From Mesocentrotus franciscanus (taxonomy: Eukaryota > Echinodermata > Echinoidea > Camarodonta > Strongylocentrotidae): DNA of 64,000 nt. Below, piece after piece: positions 12,115 through 22,482 of the stretch (its first letter is position 1; each line of letters begins with the position of its first letter). The stretch is taken from contig CP137668.1 in assembly GCA_037976565.1 (NCBI GenBank), forward strand, positions 31,482,264-31,546,263. The letters are read 5' to 3'. The notes beneath the pieces were generated by a model. The model ran no database searches. It had not been told where the DNA came from and saw only the letters and a program-made list of their open reading frames with translations. Position numbers and translations under genes: made by a program.

Positions 12115-12974
12115 CAGCTCCCTCCTTCAAAGCAATGCAATACAAAATTTATCACATGTGTGGGTTGCAATAATTAAGTTCAAGGCAATTCAAGTATTCA
12201 AGGATTAGTCAGTGTATTGGTCTCTATAGTTTCTGCAAACCTTTTTGTCAGATTTTCGCCTACAGAAATCATAAAACGATTATTTTTGTATTATCTTACT
12301 ATATTTTAAAGGAAGAGATCAAATCAATCCATTCTCTCTTCTCAAAATTCAATTTTAGTTTGCGTAGGTGTAATGCTACACACACACACTTTTGAGATCG
12401 ATTTCAAATCAAACAAAAAAGAGTATCGCCTCTCAAAATCCTTGACTTGAGAAAGAACAGGAGATGATGAAATTCTGGAAATGATTTTACGGTTGGAAGA
12501 TAATTACAGACCACGCAGTTCTCGAATTTTGCCAAATTGTAGCTTCGGTATCTTATCCCAAAGGAAATCGCACCCGATTCATTTCGTCTTCTCAATTACA
12601 ACGTTTGCGATGATATAAAACATGAAACCACATAATCATCAAGTCGGAATAATATTATTTTAGCCTGGCTTTTATTACAGTTGTGGCGTGATGTATACCT
12701 TTAATTCATCAAATATTACATGGCGTGTGGTAAACGGTTTTTTCTTAATGCTTTCATATTAACGTTGAATTTGGAGGCTTATATGTATATTGTTTTTAAA
12801 AAAATGTTTACTGTTGGCTAAAAAATTGTCAAGAAAGTGATTTCACGTCGTGCCAATGAATTTGTTATGAATGGAAACTTATACCCTCAATGTTTGTTGA
12901 TATTGGACGCTAAATTTAATAACGAATTCATCTAATCGGTGCAATCTTCAATATTTAGGATGCACAGCAAAAAT
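12115..12974. other. Unannotated AT-rich DNA, no gene seen
   Basis: Only frames below 65 codons, a short CACACACACAC run near 12380, and no recognisable repeat. Confidence 0.5.
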
Positions 12975-13295
12975 GTCTCCCTTCACCCTTCTTTCATTTT
13001 CTTCTTCATCTCATTCTTCTTCTTCTTCTTCTATTCCTTCTTCTTCTTTTTTTTCTTTTCGTTCTTCTTCTTCTTCTTCTTTTCATTCTTATTCTTTTTC
13101 TTCTTTTTTCCTTCTTCTTCTTCTTCTTCTTCTTCTTTTTCTTCTTCTTCTTCTCCTTCTCCTTCTCCTTCTTCTCCTTTTTACTATTCTGCTTCTGACT
13201 CGCTCTCCTTCTTTTTCCCCTTCGTTCTTCTTTTATCAATTTTGTACCACGTTCTTTTTTCCTTTAGCCTTCTTTCTCCTTCTTCTTCTTTAAAA
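12975..13295. repeat. Pyrimidine tract, mainly (TTC)n
   Basis: About 320 bases almost free of purines on the plus strand, dominated by TTC with CTCCTT variants towards the right. The Phe/Ser frames on plus (12939-13334 and 12973-13293) and the Lys/Arg frame on minus (13006-13239) are composition artefacts. Confidence 0.9.
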
Positions 13296-13499
13296 CAAAA
13301 TTTATTTGGTAATCCATTCAATCGTTTTCATTGATTTTGTACAAATCTCCAAATTTAACTCTCCAATTCAATGTTATGCAAGAAATGGCTTTCAAAGTAG
13401 TTTCTAATAAGAACATGGTAGAGTGATTTTTGTATTTAAAAAAAAAATAAAGGTACCCCGGATTCACAGTAATACTACAACTAATACTTTTGTTTACCC

Positions 13500-13593
13500 A
13501 TGAAAGCCTCATCAGCTTCACCGCTGCTCTTCCTGAGAGCCCAGCAATTTTCATTTAGCTATTTACACCTGGCTGGAGGGTGGCAAATGTGGA
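13500..13593 (-). repeat. Partial SINE family 2 copy abutting a fuller copy
   Basis: ACACCTGGCTGGAGGGTGG-CAAATG at 13564-13590 matches CACCTGGGTGGAGTGTGG-CAAATG inside the next element (13757-13783). The preceding bases match the family loosely (GCTCTTCCTGAG..., ATTTAC). It seems to be a decayed middle segment of the same family, directly followed by the left end of another copy. Confidence 0.5.
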
Positions 13594-13884
13594 CTAATAA
13601 TAATTATATTTGCTTATATATCGCCTAACACTTACTTTATCAGAAATCTCTAAGCGCTCTACAATAATGCAGCATAATTACCCTGGCTTTAGCAGTGCAG
13701 CTGTCACGCGCTCTGCATTTCAAGGAATACATTCCTACCAGGTCCCCATTTACTTCACCTGGGTGGAGTGTGGCAAATGTAAATCAATGCCTTGCCAAAG
13801 GACGTTAGTTGTGGCCTGGGATTCGAACCCACAACTCTTGGATTGAGAGTCGAGTGAATGAACCACTATACAACGACACCTCCA
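13594..13884 (-). repeat. tRNA-derived SINE, family 2, nearly full length
   Basis: Read on the minus strand, the head (13884 down to about 13810) contains GTTGTATAGTGGTT, resembling an A box, and GGGTTCGAATCCCA, a perfect B-box core, spaced as in a tRNA. The body follows: CAAATG, CACTCCACCCAGGTG, GGTAGGAATG, CCTTGAAATGC, GCTAAAGCCAGGGTAATTA and GCGCTTAGAGATTTC. The element ends in ATATAAGCAAATATAATTATTATTA, an ATT-type tail. Family copies or fragments lie at 54049-54240, and possibly at 50819-50862 and 62016-62110. The head could pass for a tRNA gene, but the attached family body argues for a SINE. Confidence 0.75.
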
Positions 13885-14116
13885 TACTTCACTTAAAGGG
13901 GTAGGGGCCGGGTCAAAGGTGACTCACAATGGAGACACCGACAAAGAAAATGGAAAAAAAAATACTTATCCGGGATTTAGACAACTCGTATACCTTTTTA
14001 TAAAATATAAAAACAACTCATATACAGTTATGCAAGCTTCACTTTGACTAAATGGGGTACTCGTTCTTCAGTACCGTTACATTTTCTCACCCGCATCCAC
14101 TCTTTTCTTAGGCCAG

Positions 14117-14501
14117 CCCCCCCCCCCCCACACCTCTCTATTTCTCTCTGTTACCGGCCTACCACTATCCTCCTCTCCTATCTTCCATTACTACCCCGTC
14201 ACTGTATTAATTCCTCGGTGTGCCTCTGCCCCACTCTGTTTTTATTCGCCTAATAGTGCTTTAGGCAGTCTCTCATTTGTAATTGTATACAATACCTTAA
14301 GATAATTCAATATGCTTGAGTCCTGTCAATGAAGGGTTGCAGTAAGAAAGTACTAAACGCCCCTCCCCAAGCCCCCTCTCGCTCTCCCCCCCCCTCTCTC
14401 TCTCTCTTTCTCCCTCCTTTCAAACTTTCATGAAATATGACCTTACTCATCTTTTAGACCTTTCAGTTTCAAGTCACCTCTCATACCTCACACCCCCTCT
14501 C

Positions 14502-14549
<48 letters not shown>

Positions 14550-14553
14550 CTCC
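14117..14553. repeat. C-run and (CT)n low-complexity cluster
   Basis: A 13-base C run (14117-14129) is followed by CT-rich sequence, a mixed C/CT tract (14359-14422) and a clean (CT)n array (about 14500-14545). Unique sequence lies between these tracts. Confidence 0.85.
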
Positions 14554-15456
14554 CGTATCTTTACTCCTGTAGTAAATACTTGCACCTGGTCACACAATTG
14601 ATTGCACATTGCAAGGATCTTAATGGCTTGCATGCTTGCGGCCCATGCTAACGCATATTATAAAAACAAACAGCATTTGCTTTTAAGCATGTAGACCATT
14701 CACATGCCCCCGAGGTCCCTTCAAATACGATTTAAGTGGAGATCACCGTTTCTCCAAACAACTTTCGATCTCCTGGACCCATCTCCGACCTTTAGTTTAC
14801 ATTTCAAAACCGACTGCAATGTTTAAATCAAATCATACTCGTGTGAATACCCCCGTATCACCCCCAAGGTCCCATTAACATTAATGTAAATCGCTCATTG
14901 AGCGGTTGACATTGGGCGTCATAAAGTTCGCTTGGTTACTTCATCAAAACCCAATCATGATTAATGGGATAAACATGGACAGAGGCCGGATGACGTAAAA
15001 GATTCAAAAGGCCATGTTTGGCCACTAGCATCGCCAACAAAACAATGTCGATTTGACATTATACAAATTGTTAATCATGTTAATAATTCAGCACTGATAT
15101 GCATCAACGTGCAGGGCATTTCAACTGGGTAATAATATCTTATTTTGTACGCGGCAGGTGTTAATGTGAAAAACGCAAGATTATAGGGGGGGCAGAAAAG
15201 AAGGAAAATCATATCATTCTTTGATTTCTGAAATCATACCTTTTCGACATGTCTCCTCATAAGTCCCAGACACTGATGGACGTGCCTGATGACGTAGGAT
15301 TTGCACTGCTTGAAAATCTTGGATCCAGTTATTCGATTTTACGACAATCACTTCGGCGACTACTGTTCCGCGGTCAAAAAAATCCTATACTAACCGATTT
15401 CAAAAATTCATCCTTAGTTGGTCAAGGCACTATTCACGTACATTATCCACACTTCG
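14554..15456. other. Unannotated DNA, no gene seen
   Basis: No recognisable coding frame. The 70-codon frame at 15249-15461 has no family signature. Confidence 0.5.
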
Positions 15457-15508
15457 CTTAACATAACCTTAACCTCAACTAGAACACTAACCGTAACCCT
15501 AAACCTTT
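15457..15508 (-). repeat. Degenerate CCTAA-like interstitial repeat
   Basis: The phrases TTAACATAACC, TTAACCTCAACT, ACACTAACCGTAACCC and TAAACC are loose complements of the TTAGGG-like block at 9729-9789. They are too irregular for a telomere remnant to be claimed with confidence. Confidence 0.4.
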
Positions 15509-15650
15509 ATTGTTTGTTTATAAGCCCAGAGGAATTGTCGACGGAGAAATAGTCGAAGCATCAGGGAAATTAAAGTAGGTATGACAATATGATTGCAGAA
15601 ATGAAAATGTTCCTAGGATTGCCCTTTAAACAATATCCGGTAACTCCTTC

Positions 15651-16360
15651 CCCCTTTTCAGAAATATGAATGGGATTTACCGGTCGAATTGTGACGGTAT
15701 TTAGCTACATGCAGACATATTAGCGAAAATTGCTAACAATTAAGATTTTCAATCTTATTAAACTGTTATTACATTTCAAGAAATCAAAATACAGGTCACG
15801 TTACGATAAGAGAGATACTGTGCATTTCATATAGAAATGAAATTTCATTAAAAATAAAACTTGCGTTTGTCCTATACCAACTCGTCCAATGCCTTATTCG
15901 TCTTATCGCATTTCGTCCACTCTCTATAGCTCGGTGGGCTAAGCTTCATTCCATCTAATATTAACCATGTTCAATTTATCTAATGTCAGCTCGTCAGCTG
16001 TGCATAGGGGCTATAATCCGTTTGATCTTAGCCAAATTTTGTATAATGCCTGTTTGGTTTGATTATCAGTAATTCATGATCATATAAAAGTCCAGGGATA
16101 GGGCGGTCACAAGCGCTCTGCGGCGGAATCCACTATTAGACAAAATATGCAGTAGACGAAAATAGTATCCAGATAATTAGACTACATGAAAAATTGGACA
16201 AACTAATGGTTTAGACAACAGAGATAATAGGCAAAGTGGCTGTAAACAAAATTATATTAGACCCTGGAGTTTTTAAGTAGGCACACATGGGTGGACGCCA
16301 TGGAATTCGGTAAAGATAAACCAGTGGGCATTACATGCATTGGACAGAATGGCTATAAAC
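15651..16360. repeat. Copy 1 of a 710-bp direct tandem duplication
   Basis: The unit starts at CCCCTTTTCAGAAATATGAA and ends at GACAGAATGGCTATAAAC, where copy 2 begins at once. By eye it is identical to copy 2 except for one extra A in each of two A-runs (in CATATAAAAG and GAAAAATTGG). There is no coding frame. It contains inward-facing TCGTCCA/TAGACGAAA phrase blocks, described separately. Confidence 0.95.
15870..16262. repeat. Foldback element made of TCGTCYA / TRGACRAA phrases (inside copy 1)
   Basis: The left arm (about 15870-16000) repeats CTCGTCCAATG, TTCGTCTTATCG, TTTCGTCCAC, ATCTAATATT, and TTATCTAATGTCAG at spacings of about 15-25 bases. The right arm (about 16133-16262) carries the opposite sense: ATTAGACAAAAT, GTAGACGAAAAT, TTAGACTACATG, TTGGACAAACTAATGG, TTAGACAACAG. 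Two arms of the same phrase in opposite orientation suggest a MITE or foldback transposon with repetitive arms. The same structure is present in copy 2, offset by 710. Confidence 0.6.
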
Positions 16361-17068
16361 CCCCTTTTCAGAAATATGAATGGGATTTACCGGTCGAATT
16401 GTGACGGTATTTAGCTACATGCAGACATATTAGCGAAAATTGCTAACAATTAAGATTTTCAATCTTATTAAACTGTTATTACATTTCAAGAAATCAAAAT
16501 ACAGGTCACGTTACGATAAGAGAGATACTGTGCATTTCATATAGAAATGAAATTTCATTAAAAATAAAACTTGCGTTTGTCCTATACCAACTCGTCCAAT
16601 GCCTTATTCGTCTTATCGCATTTCGTCCACTCTCTATAGCTCGGTGGGCTAAGCTTCATTCCATCTAATATTAACCATGTTCAATTTATCTAATGTCAGC
16701 TCGTCAGCTGTGCATAGGGGCTATAATCCGTTTGATCTTAGCCAAATTTTGTATAATGCCTGTTTGGTTTGATTATCAGTAATTCATGATCATATAAAGT
16801 CCAGGGATAGGGCGGTCACAAGCGCTCTGCGGCGGAATCCACTATTAGACAAAATATGCAGTAGACGAAAATAGTATCCAGATAATTAGACTACATGAAA
16901 ATTGGACAAACTAATGGTTTAGACAACAGAGATAATAGGCAAAGTGGCTGTAAACAAAATTATATTAGACCCTGGAGTTTTTAAGTAGGCACACATGGGT
17001 GGACGCCATGGAATTCGGTAAAGATAAACCAGTGGGCATTACATGCATTGGACAGAATGGCTATAAAC
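16361..17068. repeat. Copy 2 of the 710-bp direct tandem duplication
   Basis: This 708-bp copy abuts copy 1 with no spacer and runs into unique sequence at CGGTTCCATAAAT. The only differences noticed are two 1-base losses in A-runs. It is either a very recent duplication or an assembly or haplotype artefact. Confidence 0.95.
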
Positions 17069-19385
17069 CGGTTCCATAAATATAACTCTACATTAATTAA
17101 TGTACATTGAAACTGGAAGAAGATTGAGAACACAGTGATTGAAATGTTCACATTATTCAAATGACTTCTCGAAAAAAAATATACATACTGTACATGTATC
17201 TACACTGAGGACCCTGCACTTTAAATGTCCTAAATCTGACATACCAAGGAAACAAAAGGAATATCTACACCCAATCTTTATGATGCCCTCTTCACAAAAA
17301 ACAAACCATGCAAATAAAAGGGGGACCTTTTAAACATGAGGATAGACTAAAGATTTGCGCTGATAGATATCTACCATACGTACTTCTGAAGAAGAAAAAA
17401 ACGTGTTGAAATATGAATGAAACAAGATACTCATCTACTGCAAAAACTATATCCTCCAAATGTATTATGTGTTTCATTGTGATGTTATTTTTTATTGTCT
17501 ATATTTGATTTACATAGTAATAGTACACTAGACTATAACTCAACATTTGATGTCGACTTTACCAAATAATCAAATTAATCAACTAGAATAACTTTGTTAA
17601 AATGTCAGAACAGTAATAGACTGGAACATGCGAAAATAGCAGTTCGTCCACCGTCACTGAGGCTTGCTACAGGCAAAGGGTCTCGCCGTGGTCTCACCCA
17701 TCCGATGCCGGTCCAGATGACACAGGGTGCCTGAAGTCATAAAACCAATCTCTCTCGGGTTCGCGATGAAAATTACTTTTAAAGGCTCAATTCAGTGTGT
17801 TGAAAATGCTACAAAACGCTGTCACATTTCAACAAAGTGCAATTTTGTGCGGGGAATTGTAAATGAACACTTTCACGTTTTAACAAATCTTCTCGTTTGT
17901 TTAACTGGACTTTTTCTGTACTCTTCCATATCATTCCAAAAAGCAGCAGTTTCCCCATTCACGATTTCTTCTATTTTACTACAGCGTTAAATTAAAAAAC
18001 TTTAAGGCTCATCAAGTTATGTAAATAAACAAAGTGTCACAAAATAATAGCATCACTCTGGAGAATACCGTGTAGACTTATATATTCAAGAGATTATGTT
18101 TGAGAACGACGGTAACGTACAACTATACACAATATTCACGAGATTACTAAAATGGCCGATTTTTGTCATGAAAGTTAGGCTGAATTTTTTTTTATATTAC
18201 CCGAGATACATATACATGTAATTTCTTATCAAATGCCCAACGTTCTCAAAATTTTGACAATCTATCTATTTACACTAATGAATAATCCATTAACAAATTG
18301 TTCAATATTTCATTAATTTTAAAACTGGGATATTTCCATCATCTTACCAACCTCATCAATCATTTTACAAAACAAGCTGAAGAAATTTTTTTTAAAGATG
18401 TCACCATAAACCTCTAAAGGAAGATGAAAAACGTTAACCGCGAGACGCATTACTGTTATCCCACCGTTAATGCATACATCATCCAAAGCCGAATCAAGCC
18501 TAATCTGAAAGCTTGTTTCGACAGCTTGATCTGCAGAAAATTGGATTTTAAGCGAAAGTAAAATGTCAAATTTCGAAACATTGAAACGATCGGAGTGTTC
18601 AAAAGAATTACGGTCGAGACAAGTATAATTCTCTTACCCTGTTAAATGTCTCCAACTTTGTTTTTATCGGTGATTCGTGCCAGCGAAGATGCCGAACGTA
18701 TAAGACAAAGAGGCAAAGATCGAGCTAAAAATGACTTCTTCTCTGGGACACCGTCTTCGGCTACAAACACCAATTTACTCCGAGGGAAATCTGACTTTCA
18801 ACTCTCCCCATCACTAACTAGGCGATGAGAGCAGACAGCGATTGCTTTTTTCCCCTTTCTTCTTCTCCTTTGATCGCGATCACCGAACTTAATGAACGAA
18901 AATCAGCGCGCAATTGAGTGGACGCATGCGTGTTTAGTATGATAGAATTGGAAGCAAGACTCGAACTTGTTTTCCTCCCTCCTCCTTCGATTTCCTGCCT
19001 GACATTGCCAAATCGGCAAAGAGAGATTTGGCGTGCTTGAGGGCGCAATTTAATTTGGGATGAGCAGGCGCAAAATATGAGCTATATCCCCGAAGACCAT
19101 ACACTTTAGTAGCAGGATTAATCTTTTCTTTCATGGTTTATGTTTTCTGTCTTTTTCGTCTTTCGATTTATTTATGAAAACCAACCACTCGGAGCTCAAC
19201 TCAGATGTTGCCTTTTGACCTCATGTTAATAACGGCCTTGTTGGGTCGCTGATGTTGGAGCCGCTAGCCAGTTTAGTCTTTTTGATAATTTTTATTTTTC
19301 AATTACCATTTAATTCATTGTTCAGTAGCAGTTTGATCTCACAGGTGTGTTCTCACAGGAAAGAAATTTCGTGAGTGTAAAGAGT
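17069..19385. other. Unannotated DNA; two higher-GC patches, no confirmed gene
   Basis: A GC-richer patch at about 17640-17765 and another at about 18650-19100 stand out from the AT-rich background. The second contains a 60-codon plus-strand frame ending at 18828 and the inverted pair GCCAAATC/GATTTGGC near 19007-19032. Neither is recognisable. The rest shows no feature. Confidence 0.4.
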
Positions 19386-19695
19386 GGAACGAGTATGTGG
19401 ATGATCTTTGATGACGTGGTTATTAGATGTTTTGATAAGGGAAGATCCGTAGATTTTGTCTTCTTTCATGCCCATTTTGTTCAAAATAATGATCTACAAC
19501 AAACTTATATAAAGTCTGAGTTATTGTATGAAGAACCTTTACATTGTGACAATTCAAAACGCAACCCTTCCAACGTGTTCACACGTCCTCAACACCATAT
19601 TATCGTGAAACAAATAAAGAGAGTCAAAACTTGCCCCATGAGGCAGAAACAGGAATAATAGAAAGAAAGAAAAATACATTTGGATCGATTGAAAT
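19386..19695 (+). repeat. Upstream copy of a 310-bp segment also carried, inverted, in the hAT element
   Basis: From GGAACGAGTATGTGG to GGATCGATTGAAAT this segment matches the reverse complement of 20781-21089. By manual count there are about seven substitutions and one 1-base indel (about 97%). The match stops abruptly at both ends. A 103-codon frame (19347-19658) crosses it and is partly kept in the inverted copy, but the differences include three replacements against two silent changes and a frameshift, so coding is not supported. It is probably the donor locus for the captured copy. Confidence 0.9.
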
Positions 19696-20380
19696 TGTAT
19701 TGAATCAATTGAAATGCTGTACATAATTTATATAACATGATACAACAATCGATATGTCAAGATTTACGAATTATTTACAACCACACCAAAAGGGAGAGGA
19801 AAACATTTAAATCATCACATCTTGCTCCCACTACGAACCGCTGGGAGTACTGGACATCGATTTCTTTTAGACAAGTACGAGCAGTCTGACAGCCGTCTAC
19901 TGGAACTTTGGAGAAAAGAATAGAATTTACATGAATTGAAAAATCAAAAGTGTGAAAATGGAAGGAGAACATGTTTTCTTTGTTTGTACTTTAGTTCTGA
20001 GAACATTATTGAGTGTCACGATTAACACTTTGGTTGCTTTCTTCGCCTCTTAGCACGATCGCTCGTCTACCACATGTGCAATTTTACACAAAACAATAGG
20101 CACCTATTGGCGGAAGAATGGCTTTCTGCAACACAATAAGCCTTCGTAAATTACCCATTTCCGGTCTGAATTATCTTCGTGGCAACCCTCTTAACGCAGG
20201 TTTAGATTAATCTTGCGTTGGTAACACTTAAATATAATATTCTAGCCTTTGGTATATTTATCCCATTATTTACAATGTGGCACAGCGAGATGTGTGGCAC
20301 ACAATAAAGAGTTAAAGGCTCACACGTAGCATGCACATTTTCCTGCGCATGTAATGGCAAATTGGCTTGCTTGCTTTGGC

Positions 20381-20388
20381 ATTAAACC
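20381..20388 (+). other. Target-site duplication, left (ATTAAACC)
   Basis: Eight bases immediately before the left inverted repeat, identical to 21258-21265. An 8-bp duplication is typical of the hAT superfamily. Confidence 0.9.
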
Positions 20389-21257
20389 CAGTGGCGGATC
20401 CAGGGGGGGGGGGCGGGGCCGGGCCCTCCCTAGAAAAAAACATGTAAAAACACCCTTTTTGGAAAAAAGAAGATGGGCCCTCCTGGCGCTCAAGGGGATG
20501 GTGGTGAATTTTTTTCTTCAATTTTGAAGGCAAAAAAATGTGCTCACTACCCCCCCCCCCCCCCCACTGAGCGAAAAATCGGCCGGCACGATTTTCCAAT
20601 TTTCAATTTTCGGAGGCAAAAAAAAAAAAAAATTGCTCACTACCCCGATTTCAATTTTTGAAGGCAAAAAAAAATTGTGCTCACTACCCCTCCCCACTGA
20701 GCGAAAAATCGACCGGCACGATTTTCCAATTTTCAATTTTCGGAGGCAAACAAAAAAAAAAAAATTGCTCACTACCCCCGATTTCAATCGATCCAAATGT
20801 ATTTTTCTTTCTTTCTATTATTCCTGTTTCTGCCTCATGGGGCAAGTTTTGACTCTCTTAATTTGTTTCACGATAATATGGTGTTGAGGACGTGTGAACA
20901 CGTTGGAAGGGTTGCGTTTTGAATTGTCACAATGTAATGTTCCTCATACAATAACTCAGTCTTTATATAAATTTGTTGTAGATCATTATTTTGAACAAAA
21001 TGGGCATGAAAGAAGACAAAATCTACGGATCTTCCCTTCTCAAAACACCTAATAACCACGTCATCAAAGATCATCCACATACTCGTTCCGCTCGGCCGGC
21101 ACAATTTTCCAATTTTCAATTTTCGGAGGCAAAAAAAAAAAGCTCACTACCCCCTCCCCCACTGAGCGGAAAATCGGCCGGCACGGTTTTCTAATTTTCG
21201 CACGAAGTGGGCCCCTTTTTCGGCCCCCTCCCTTGCCGCTGGCTGGATCCGCCCCTG
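20389..21257. mobile_element. Non-autonomous hAT-type DNA transposon, 869 bp, with captured host segment
   Basis: The left terminus CAGTGGCGGATCCAG and the reverse complement of the right terminus CAGGGGCGGATCCAG agree at 14 of 15 positions, and identical ATTAAACC duplications flank them. Inside is a module of ACTGAGCGAAAAATCGGC, CGGCACGATTTTCCAATTTT, CGGAGGC, an A-run, and GCTCACTACCCC. It repeats with an offset of about 130 bp (20566, 20696), with a third, broken copy after 21090. A 309-bp foreign block (20781-21089) interrupts the modules. There is no transposase; frames here arise from the A- and C-runs. A related autonomous element elsewhere must have mobilised it. Confidence 0.9.
20781..21089 (-). 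repeat. Captured inverted copy of 19386-19695 inside the hAT element
   Basis: It begins at ATTTCAATCGATCC, where the element's own GATTTCAAT phrase gives short overlap with the captured sequence. It ends at ACTCGTTCC, directly before GCTCGGCCGGCAC of the element. Orientation is opposite to the upstream copy. Confidence 0.9.
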
Positions 21258-21265
21258 ATTAAACC
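21258..21265 (+). other. Target-site duplication, right (ATTAAACC)
   Basis: Identical to 20381-20388 and directly adjacent to the right inverted repeat. Confidence 0.9.
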
Positions 21266-21461
21266 TAATGGAAAGTCAGCTTTATCCTTATTCTCGTAAT
21301 TTAAAACAGAGCCTTTTAAATCTTAAGATATAAGATCGTATAATTTAATCGCACATTTCCCTTATTCAGTGGTCAAGAAATGATTATTCTTAAATGCACT
21401 AGACGTTAACATCATGTATTACAAAAAATTTAATCGTATTGATGGCGTTATCAACGTTCGT

Positions 21462-21479
21462 TTATATATATATATATAT
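21462..21479. repeat. (TA)n microsatellite, short
   Basis: Eight to nine TA units. Confidence 0.85.
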
Positions 21480-21699
21480 TGTCACAACAAGGTGAAATTA
21501 GATTATAAATTCATACCATACAATCATAACAATACAATAGTAACAACAATATGAATTAAAAACAAAAATAATTAAATGCATGTACAGACGATCATAGGTT
21601 TTAAATCAAAGATCAATCCTTTTACAATTCACTCCTCTGCGCATGCCCATAATTAACATTAACATACATGAATATGCATAAGTTTCATAACAATTTATA

Positions 21700-21701
<2 letters not shown>

Positions 21702-21747
<46 letters not shown>
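21702..21747. repeat. (TA)n microsatellite, 23 units
   Basis: An uninterrupted alternating TA array. It produces a Tyr-Ile repeat in one frame, which is not a gene. Confidence 0.95.
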
Positions 21748-21750
<3 letters not shown>

Positions 21751-22198
21751 GCAATGGTTGAATTTGACCATGTATTGTTTTTTTGATATGCACCTTCTCC
21801 CCCAACGCCCCTGTAATGAAAATCGAAAGATTTATTGGACTAACAGACATTGTGTGCGCTGTGATTAATAAATATCCGTTAGTTCCCCCTTGAGAAAACG
21901 CGAAACATTTATACTAGACAAAAATCATTGTCAATAGGAAAACACCCTTAGGCTTTAACATAACCGTGATGTACAAGGGTCTAATTGGTTACGTATCCTC
22001 TCATTGTCTAGGAAAGTAATTATTGAAAATGGATATTTTTCTTTCATATAAAGCGCACCTGCCAGTATCACGTAAGATTCGTTTCTTTGGTGGAAATTTC
22101 CACTTTAAATTGGTCCAGCGCACAAGAGACGTTATTTCAGTTGCACCGTTCAAACACATTCATGCATGTAAATACACAGAACAGACCCTTAGTGGGGG

Positions 22199-22482
22199 TG
22201 TGTGTGTGTGTGGGGGGGGGGTCACTCCCAACATGACTGGCTACGCATTCGCGTCCAGCAAACGCGTCGAAAAGGTGTATTTTTCAGCTATACGGCGTCG
22301 TCGATGTTTTCCTTAAAAAGGGAGTGTTTTTCAAGCACTGATCGCACAAAAAACAAAAAAGGGTACCTTTTTAAGGTTCAGATTAGGGTCATTTCAGAAA
22401 AGGTGCAATACGCCATTAGGGTCCATTTCAGAGGTTGATGGACACGGGTTGGTAGCACTTGTGTATAAGAGTGACCCCCCCG
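22199..22482. repeat. Element capped by inverted GGGGGGGTCACTC with internal short repeats
   Basis: GGGGGGGTCACTC at 22215-22227 is mirrored by GAGTGACCCCCCC at 22469-22481. Between them a loose phrase, AAAAGGTGTATTTTTCAG / AAAAAGGGAGTGTTTTTCAA / AAAAAGGGTACC, recurs, and ATTAGGGTC(C)ATTTCAGA is directly repeated near 22384 and 22418. A (TG)n and G10 run precede the left cap. This could be a MITE carrying a minisatellite. The short frames here have no known family. Confidence 0.5.

Noticed and set aside
13810..13884. tRNA gene on the minus strand
   Set aside because: The A- and B-box-like sequence is attached to a SINE body that recurs at 54049, so it is a SINE head rather than a tRNA gene.
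19347..19658. 103-codon frame partly conserved in the inverted copy at 20868-21119
   Set aside because: Differences between the copies show no bias to silent changes and include a frameshift. Similarity is explained by recent duplication.
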